64,000 nt of DNA, taken from NCBI RefSeq assembly GCF_019059575.1, contig NW_024883430.1:29261-93260 (forward strand), written 5' to 3'. A model generated the notes under the pieces. That model searched no databases and had not been told where the DNA came from. It worked only from the letters and a program-made list of their open reading frames with translations. The translations under genes and the position numbers were made by a program. Below are positions 57,061 to 64,000 of the stretch, piece after piece (the stretch's first letter is position 1; each line of letters begins with the position of its first letter). Origin of the DNA: Amphibalanus amphitrite. Taxonomy: Eukaryota; Arthropoda; Thecostraca; Balanomorpha; Balanidae.

Positions 57061-59028
57061 ATGTCTAACGTAGCATCGTACGCGGGGCCCAAGCGACAGC
57101 TGAAACCACGCTTTGCTGACAATGACGCTGCCGTCCCCCGTCTCGCTTCATCCGATGTTGAACGCGCTATGTGCGAGCTTAAACGTAAGGTCATTGGCCT
57201 GTATAAAGACCAGCGTGCCTCCAAAAGTAACGTAACCCCAGAAGAAGACAAAGCCATCGCCCAACTTTCTCGAGATAACACCGTGATTGTCAAGCCGTCA
57301 GACAAATGTAAAGGTCTCGTGGTCATGAAAAGGGATGCCTATGTCAGTAAGGCGCTTCACATTCTCGATGACTATGAGCAGGTTCCGACGAACCCTACCC
57401 CTAAAGTAGAAGCCGAGACCAAAAGGGTCATTAAAACGGTCATGGCAGACAAAGTGGAGAAAACACTCGTCCAATCTCTACTTCCACAGGGCTCAAGGAC
57501 GGCAGAATTTTACGGCCTCCCAAAAAACCACAAGAGCGGGGTGCCCCTCCGCCCCATTGTGTCCGCATGTGGGGGTCCTCTCGATAAGGTAACGTGGTTT
57601 TTGGAACAGATTCTCTCCCAGCTGGTCACGTATGTCCCAGCCCACCTTCCAGACACTGACAGCTATCTCCAACGCTTAAATGAGCGCTACGCAAACGGAT
57701 TTCCTCCGGGCACGATAGTCTTTAGCCTGGATGTTACTAACCTCTACGGCAATATTCCCATTGATGAGGCCGTACAGACGGTCACGAACCTACTGCAGGA
57801 ACATGGACATGTCATCAACATGTTTGGACTCGATTTGGCTGACGTTGAACGCCTACTACATCATTGTTTAAGCAATAGTTTCCTGAGATTTGGTCAGGCA
57901 TATTACAAACAAAACATGGGACTGCCTATGGGTAGTCGCATAGCCCCGTCAGTAGCGATTATCTTCATGGGAGCCCTAGAGGAAATATTTCTGTCATCGG
58001 ATCGTGTCCAGCCGGACATGTACATGCGTTATATCGATGACTGTCTGTGCGTGTGGTCGCACGGAGAAGACTCCCTAACGTCCTATTTTGAGTATCTGAA
58101 CACAGTCCACCCCACTATCAAATTTACCATCGAACGGACAGATACAGCTGAACAATGCGGACAGATTCCATTTTTGGACACTATCATCAGCGTGCGCCCG
58201 GATGGCCAGTATACCACCCAACTTTACCTAAAGCCGATAGCAGCCTCCATCATCCTCCCGTACGATTCCGCCCAGCCGTTTAAGATGAAAAAAGCAGTAG
58301 TGAAGTCACAGTTTCTACGTGCACTCAAAGTCTCTTCAGATCAGACCAGCGCCAAACACAGCATGGATATGATTCGTGCACTGTTCCTCTCTAACGGCTA
58401 CCCACCCCACTGGCTTGACGGGGTGGCTCGACAAGCTATACGTCAGCACAAACACCCTAAAAAGACAACAAAACGACCACAGAAGAAAGACAGGATATAC
58501 GTTACCCTTCCTTTCATAGACGACACCCTGACTAGGAGAGTAGATGCTGCCCTAAAATCAGTCAATCCGAGTCTCACGGCGTCTTGGAAGAACGAGAACA
58601 CCATCCAAAGACGACTTGTTCACTCGGCGTTAGACCCACCTCCATGCCGCGCTGGAAAGCGTTCATGCCGCACGTGCACCAATGGTCTGACGGGTCGGTG
58701 CACCACTAAGAACGTGGTGTACACAATCACGTGCACCATATGTGCTGACTTGGGAGGACCACCGCAAGTCTATATCGGTGAAACCAAACGGTGTATCAGA
58801 TATAGATTCGATGAGCATTTCCGTGACGGCGCGAATCGCACTCGGCAGACCCCATTCGGTGATCATATGGAACAGTGTCACCCCAATGTGTCAGAGCCAC
58901 GGCTGTCTGTCTCCATCATACGCCGGTGCAAAGATGCAGCAGACAGAAAGATAGCAGAGGCTCTGGCCATTCGGGACAGGCGTCCCAGTCTGAACAATCA
59001 GTTAGATACATGGCCTCTACTAGGGTAG
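57061..59028 (+). CDS. Penelope-like reverse transcriptase with GIY-YIG endonuclease
   Basis: The first ATG gives 655 residues; the frame is open from 56977 but has no earlier ATG. Motifs, numbered from 57061: an N-terminal VIVKPSDKCKGLVVM block; YGLPKNHK; RT motif A LDVTNLYGNIP; motif B GLPMGSRIAPS; motif C YIDD at 324-327; FLDTII; a Cys-rich linker (CRAGKRSCRTC); and a GIY-YIG nuclease with VVYTI at 552 and YIGET at 571. There are no stops or frameshifts, so the frame could encode a full-length enzyme. It differs strongly from element 1 and is a separate family. Confidence 0.93.
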   Translation: MSNVASYAGPKRQLKPRFADNDAAVPRLASSDVERAMCELKRKVIGLYKDQRASKSNVTPEEDKAIAQLSRDNTVIVKPSDKCKGLVVMKRDAYVSKALHILDDYEQVPTNPTPKVEAETKRVIKTVMADKVEKTLVQSLLPQGSRTAEFYGLPKNHKSGVPLRPIVSACGGPLDKVTWFLEQILSQLVTYVPAHLPDTDSYLQRLNERYANGFPPGTIVFSLDVTNLYGNIPIDEAVQTVTNLLQEHGHVINMFGLDLADVERLLHHCLSNSFLRFGQAYYKQNMGLPMGSRIAPSVAIIFMGALEEIFLSSDRVQPDMYMRYIDDCLCVWSHGEDSLTSYFEYLNTVHPTIKFTIERTDTAEQCGQIPFLDTIISVRPDGQYTTQLYLKPIAASIILPYDSAQPFKMKKAVVKSQFLRALKVSSDQTSAKHSMDMIRALFLSNGYPPHWLDGVARQAIRQHKHPKKTTKRPQKKDRIYVTLPFIDDTLTRRVDAALKSVNPSLTASWKNENTIQRRLVHSALDPPPCRAGKRSCRTCTNGLTGRCTTKNVVYTITCTICADLGGPPQVYIGETKRCIRYRFDEHFRDGANRTRQTPFGDHMEQCHPNVSEPRLSVSIIRRCKDAADRKIAEALAIRDRRPSLNNQLDTWPLLG

Positions 59029-59305
59029 CCCTCTGGTGTCTGACCGACATGGTGTGTGGTATAGGTCTCTGGCCTCTGCAGTCTGCACATCGTCTCCTAT
59101 TGCTGTTGTGTGTTTGTTCTTCGCTCTACCGTACTGTTACATGTATTTGTTATCATATGTATAAAATGTAGTCAACGTATGTTATAGGTTCTTCCAATGT
59201 TCTTATATAGGACAAGAGTTGACTATCGGCTGGCGTTTGTTCCCGTGGTAAAGTCGCACGTGTCTCTTTCTTTCTTGCATTTTGTTAAACCTAAAGTTGT
59301 ATGTG

Positions 59306-59342
59306 TGTACTCTGATGATGCCGCAAGGCGAAATATCAGTAT
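59306..59342 (+). ncRNA. Hammerhead-ribozyme-like motif of Penelope-like element 2
   Basis: Core CTGATGA at 59312-59318; stem II GCC/GGC with a GCAA loop at 59320-59329; GAAA at 59330-59333; minimal stem III and TC with cleavage expected after C59337. Stem I GTACT/AGTAT pairs 59307-59311 with 59338-59342 (four Watson-Crick pairs and one G-U). As in element 1, one extra base (T59319) lies between the core and stem II. Confidence 0.7.
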
Positions 59343-59556
59343 TATTTTAATATATCCAATTTTGTGCATTATTTGAACATTAATATGAGCAAAGGCTACT
59401 ACTTCTCGTATTACATAGTATATATAACGATGCTCATCACAGCCATCCATTTCAAAGCTATAATTTGTTAACTCAGCCCGTGTGATGTGGCACAGCCTAC
59501 CACTCCAGGCAAATAATTGCCTGTGAAAAGTGGAACATCATTCTGTAGTCGACTAC

Positions 59557-60626
59557 CTAGTCCTGGAAAAAATGTGTTCGATAATTGCACACTGAAGTTC
59601 AAATATTTATCTATGTGGTTACACTGCCTTTCACTGCTATCGTTCAGGCTAGTAATCGTTGACGCCTTATAGAGCCTATGAGGCTATCCTTACCTGCTGA
59701 TATGTTGTCCTGTCTTCCTCCTCAAGTCAACTCAACTCCCCTGTCTTGCGTGTATTGACTGCTTCCCTCGACGTCTGAGTAGCGAATGTCGAGGCCCGTC
59801 GATGGTCCTCCCAGGTCACATAGTGGGGGAGAGGGGAGGGCGAGGTATGCCCAAACTGTCACACAGGATAGAGTAGCGAACGGGAGGAACGGGAGAGAAC
59901 GAGAGAGAGCGGGGGAGGAGTGAACGTTCGGGGAGCGTACGGAGGGGAGGGGGGTATTTTTAGGTGACGAGTGTGGCCAGTTGTGTCCAGAATGTTCCGG
60001 ATGTCATGCAGCATATTTTGGGGAAATAACCTAATTTGGTCACACTTTCTGGATTGACGTTTAAGTCCTTTCGTTTTGCAGTTCATTCGTTATAAATACT
60101 TTGCCTCCTATGATGTTTTTTTTTTTTGCCTATGCCTTTTTGATGCATACTCGATCTAGCCTCCGAAACGCAATGCGTAAGAAGTAGCTACATATTTTTT
60201 TCCTAAAAGGTTCGTGAATACCTAAAGCTGTTTGTGTCGAAGAACGAGTTGCACCTCGTTCCACAATCCACAATCCACAATCCACAATCCACAATCCACA
60301 TGCCTATAGGTACCATTGCCAATTAGAAGGTGGTGCCAATTTTGACACGGTATCGTATCGTATCGTATATAGGTACCTATTCGTAAAAAGTTGCACATTG
60401 TGGCTCTTCCATCTCAGAGTCAGTAGGTAACCTACTGTATAATTAAACACAGTGGGCATGTTCATAAAACGCAAAGATCCGAGACATGCAGTTCCGAGAT
60501 GGGCAATGCTTTAATGAAATATAATGAAAGTAATAATAATGTCGAGGGGGTGCTTTTCGCCCCCCCCCCCGAGACCACACCCCATACCCCCTCGGCCGCC
60601 CAACAGACCATTTTCTGGTCACACAT
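59557..60626. other. Intergenic, no protein gene recognised
   Basis: Contains ATCCACA tandem units (60264-60300), a TCGTA repeat (60350-60370) and a poly-C stretch near 60560. No exon is supported. Confidence 0.45.
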
Positions 60627-60708
60627 GGTAGCGTGGCCGAGCGGTCTAAGGCGCTGGTTTAAGGCACCAGTCTCTTCGGAGGCGTGGGTTCGAATCCCAC
60701 CGCTGCCA
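60627..60708 (+). tRNA. tRNA-Leu (anticodon AAG)
   Basis: The 82-nt class II tRNA has acceptor arms GGTAGCG/CGCTGCC plus discriminator A, an A box (TGGCCGAGCGG), an anticodon stem CTGGT/ACCAG with loop TTAAGGC (anticodon AAG), a long variable arm CTCTTCGGAG and a B box GGTTCGAATCC. A TTTT run (60713-60716) follows as the Pol III terminator. There is no intron. It reads leucine CTT (and CTC after A-to-I editing). Confidence 0.97.
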
Positions 60709-60716
60709 AACGTTTT

Positions 60717-61656
60717 CCGAAAACGCAACAGCATGCTGAAGTGGCGAGGCTCACGTTGATCCATTTTTAATAATATTGGCACTGACGGCGAGTAGGTACC
60801 TTTTTTTTAGTCGAAATCGTCGGATCTAAGGGAATTGCTATGTGTCCTCATTCGGAGCCTTTGAGCAGGGATGGATATTTAGACACCATATATGTAACCC
60901 TCCCTGAATCTATCAAGCAGGCAATGAAAGTCACAAGTCCGCATTAATTATCAATCATGTAGCATTTTCCGGTCTATATGCCTAATAAGTCTCACGCTTT
61001 CCCTAGATGTATTTCGGGTCGGAATCCCCGTTTGGAAGACCCCTACTCACGCTGTCACGAGATGCTGCACTGTGGCGCTGGGTACCTCCTGACGAAAGTT
61101 TTACTGGAGCTCAATCCCATTTTCAGTAAATTGTAGTCCCGTAATCGTGTAACAAATGTTTGTCACCAGAAATGACCTTTTCACTTTACTGAAGGACAAC
61201 GTATCAAAAGCGAGAACAATAGTTTTGCTTCATGCTTTGTTTATTGAAGCGTTAGGGGACAAGAATCTTGCGTGTTTCCGCTTTAACTAAGTTGTTCTTA
61301 ATAGGTATTCAGATGTTTTCTTTTTGAAAGAGCACTTATCTTATATCTACTCTCACTATCGGACTATCGGTACATTAAAATAATGCAAAATATTGTTTTA
61401 ACTTTATGATAATTTCTTTCCGTATTGAGATCATTATATTATTTCATCTGTATACCATTTACCATAGAATGTGAAGTGAAGTACCTAAGCAATGTTGATT
61501 GGCCTTCATTCCTTGTCTAGAATCTGTTTTACAACGCACCTGCCAGCCTAGGGGGTTTACTCACTAAATTAAATTTTAAAAATTAGAATTGCCTTTTTCA
61601 GGATTCGTAAATGTCCGTTAAGTTGTAAGTATATCACAGTTTTTGTAATTGTATAT
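60717..61656. other. Intergenic, nothing recognised
   Basis: AT-rich stretch without recognisable exons, repeats or RNA genes. Confidence 0.45.
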
Positions 61657-61935
61657 TAGCTGTTTTTACGACGGCTATCTAGTGCACATTTGGTGCACAT
61701 TTTGTGCAGATTAGGTGCCGATTCGGTCAAATTGGGTTCAGTGTATCTCTTAGTAGCCATCAGCTAGGGTTGCACTATTTGCTTATATGCCTGCTTTGGC
61801 ATATGATCGGAGAGTATCATCGATTAAAACACTGAAATAGATTCATAAAATGAAGATATTTGCTGTAAAAGATATTAGGTGTAGATTTGGTCAAATAATG
61901 CGCATTCACCGGATAGCCCGTCGTGAAAACGGCTA
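61657..61935. mobile_element. TA-type MITE, about 279 bp
   Basis: Inverted ends GCTGTTTTTACGACGGCTATC and its near-complement GATAGCCCGTCGTGAAAACGGC are bounded by TA on both sides. The interior has GTGCACATT/GTGCAGATT repeats. It has no coding capacity. The superfamily (Tc1/mariner-like) is inferred from the TA. Confidence 0.6.
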
Positions 61936-63603
61936 GTTACTATCGTTTTCGCGTCCTCCTACCCTAGTACCCTACCCTGCGACCTATTTTCCGTCGATCT
62001 CTAAGCCCATAGCTACGGAAGAATTCTTAGGTCGATTACCAGTCCCTTTTTCTTACTTGTCAAATGTCAGGTATTATTATCATTTAGGTATCCTATCCTA
62101 TCTGTCTGGGATAGTTAGGTACCCTACAAGAGGAGTTTGTCGTAAGCAGCTACGATTATCCATAATGGTAATGTAACTAATGCGTTATTGTCATGCTTTT
62201 TTGTTTGTTGATTCGTTTCCGTGAATTGCAAATTATTGGCATCTGGCGTATTGTTGGAAACTTGTTCTCAAAGCTGATCAAATGCGCTGCTTACGTTGAG
62301 TTTATGTTTTTAAAAGAATCTCAATATCTTTGTTTTTCTATTCGCGAAAGTCTTCATTTAGCTGACCTCTTGCTGAATTTCATATTTTTAAGCACGGACT
62401 TTGTACTTGAGCTGACAGAATAAGCGAAGAGAGTCCCTGTCAGAACCGTGGCGAAGCGACGAGAGACACTCGAAGACCTATCATCAGTCATTCTCCAAGA
62501 CGTAAGCAGAGCCAATGACGGAAACGCTTTCGGGTTTTGCGAGTCTTATTTGATGCGCAAAAAGCTCCGCAAAACACTGAAGGCATGACCAGAGTCAAAA
62601 ACGGCAGTTCCTAGGCGCCATGACATTTGGTTGGTTGACTATTTCTTCTGTTGATCCACCAAAATGGCTGATGAAAGCAGACGGTGTTTTTGCATCAGAA
62701 TCCAGATCATGCAGCCTAGCAGTGACGTTTAATTTGGGGAGAATGTAAAAAAAAAAACGTTTGACGGTATATTCCTATCAAATTTGTTTTTGTCTTAACA
62801 ATTATCCAGTTGATGTATAAAAGGATAGGTATTTTCATTCTTGATGTTCAAGGCTGGTTTGATTATACTTCTTTTACTGTTGTACATCATAAAACTGACC
62901 AATCTCGATATCCGATCCCTTTGATATATGCAAACATATTTGTGGTATCGATGTATTCGACACTTTATTTCTGATTGACCTTTCAACGATAGCCTGAGGA
63001 GCGATTTTGCTGCAGAACGAATTATCACATCACATGATCTGCTCAAAAAACTCATCAGACACAAAGATTCTCACCGGTAGGTATAGCTCGGCATAGCAGG
63101 TCCACTACATCTAGAGCTATTTCCTAACTCATCTAGCCAGAAATGGGGTATCAAACACGATACATGGCATCAACCTTGTATCTTCACTCTATGCACTGAC
63201 ACAACTGGAGTTCTAGCTAAGAATCAATGCAGAAACATGCGGTTATCTGGTACGAACATAGTGGGGTATTCTTCGTCGATTGTTCCCGAAGAAATCATAT
63301 GCACGTGAAAATTTTCAATTTTTCGGCGCTATCAGCAGCCTGGTGCCCTGATTGGCAGTGATGCACAGTCGCATATTTCAGACAAATTCACCAAACACAA
63401 AATGACACCGCGATTTAAAATCGCCGCCCGAGGCACTTTTTGCCACTCCATCGCATCGCACTGCCATCTATCGGCCAAAATTGGCGACCGTCCTTCCGGC
63501 ATCTGCCGCCGCGCGGCGACCGCGCGGGGTCACGGAATTCTCTCGTGGTGCGCGGACGGAGGGCTGTGATGATGTCATCAGAGGACTTATGACGTCATAG
63601 TGC
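61936..63603. other. Likely 3-prime flank of the WD40 paralogue
   Basis: No exon was recognised. On the minus strand an AATAAA signal lies at 62964-62969, about 635 nt after the paralogue's stop codon, and could end its mRNA. Confidence 0.4.
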
Positions 63604-63699
63604 TCACTGCCGGACCATCTTGATGATGCTGCCGTCGTTGAGGCCGGCATACACCTCGCCGTTGTCGCCCACGCCGCGCGAGAACACCGGGTTACCGAC
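63604..63699 (-). CDS. Last exon of a tandem WD40 paralogue (partial gene)
   Basis: It encodes VGNPVFSRGVGDNGEVYAGL and then NDGSIIKMVRQ, followed by TGA. It has the same length (96 nt), phase and stop position as exon 7 of the WD40 gene at 41051-41146, and the pattern VG.....S..VGD.G..YAGL..G.IIKM is shared. Acceptor is CGCTCAG. The upstream exons lie off the right edge. The two genes are in the same orientation, so this is a tandem duplication. Confidence 0.85.
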   Translation of the reverse strand, partial: VGNPVFSRGVGDNGEVYAGLNDGSIIKMVRQ

Positions 63700-63954
63700 C
63701 TGAGCGAGGAGAGAAAGACGTCAAGCCAGGCACGGGCACTTGAATGTGTATTATAGGAAATAGCATTCGTCCTGTCCAGCAGCCATGAAGGAAAATGGGC
63801 AATGGCACATAATTTACGGCATTTGTATGTGAAATTCGTTTTAATTTTAAAACAAAACAATAAGTTCAGCTATTGTGCAAAACACTTTTACTCTCCTGAT
63901 CCCCAGATTAGTTTTTGACTGGACATTTAACAAGTGGCGTTCTAAGCCATCCAG

Positions 63955-63968
63955 TCTCTCTCTCTCTC

Positions 63969-64000
<32 letters not shown>
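63955..64000 (+). repeat. (CT)n microsatellite at the window end
   Basis: About 22 CT units with one interruption, continuing past the window edge. Confidence 0.95.

Larger units (their letters stand above)
56933..59556 (+). mobile_element. Penelope-like element 2
   Basis: An RT/GIY-YIG frame is followed by a UTR with a hammerhead-like motif and about 190 nt more. Both ends carry a perfect 28-bp inverted repeat (56933-56960 and 59529-59556) that includes the palindrome GTAGTCGACTAC. The left end directly abuts the mariner element and shares its TA. Confidence 0.87.

Overview
This is eukaryotic, almost certainly arthropod nuclear DNA (an invertebrate, perhaps a crustacean; the exact group is an inference). 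It has split genes with GT-AG introns, a collagen prolyl 4-hydroxylase, a class II tRNA gene, long dinucleotide microsatellites and many transposable elements. Most short open frames in the window are chance frames. The real coding content is three host genes plus the partial end of a fourth, one tRNA, and element-encoded polyproteins.

Host genes. A signal-peptide exon at 3381-3518 (minus) looks like the first coding exon of a neutral ceramidase that continues off the left edge. A complete prolyl 4-hydroxylase alpha subunit gene runs on the plus strand from 24120 to 38775; its 13 coding exons join in frame to a 543-residue protein with every catalytic residue at the family spacing. Converging on it, a compact WD40-repeat gene runs on the minus strand from 55409 to 41051; its 7 coding exons join to 288 residues, with roughly one propeller blade per exon. 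The last exon of a tandem paralogue of this WD40 gene lies at 63604-63699, at the right edge. A tRNA-Leu(AAG) gene lies at 60627-60708.

Mobile DNA. A structurally complete Ty3/gypsy element (25523-31114) has identical 153-bp LTRs and a 5-bp target duplication and sits in intron 3 of the hydroxylase gene. Two Penelope-like elements (about 43760-46040 and 56933-59556) encode a reverse transcriptase fused to a GIY-YIG nuclease; both carry a hammerhead-ribozyme-like motif downstream of the frame and both are bounded by inverted copies of their own ends. There is a degenerate mariner (55578-56933) and a Mutator-like remnant (46643-47640) with a perfect 10-bp target duplication. Three hAT-type MITEs have perfect 8-bp target duplications. 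Four TTAA-flanked, piggyBac-like nonautonomous elements have GC hairpin ends; two of them, plus two further fragments, are packed with AGGTCA nuclear-receptor half-sites.

Most unusual points. (1) At least five exons in two unrelated genes have their 3-prime edge, including the splice donor, tandemly duplicated into the following intron. (2) The AGGTCA-rich TTAA elements could scatter nuclear-receptor binding sites. (3) The window holds both an occupied site and an empty site for one TTAA element, which gives direct evidence of its insertion. (4) Both Penelope hammerhead motifs share the same one-nucleotide deviation from the textbook core.
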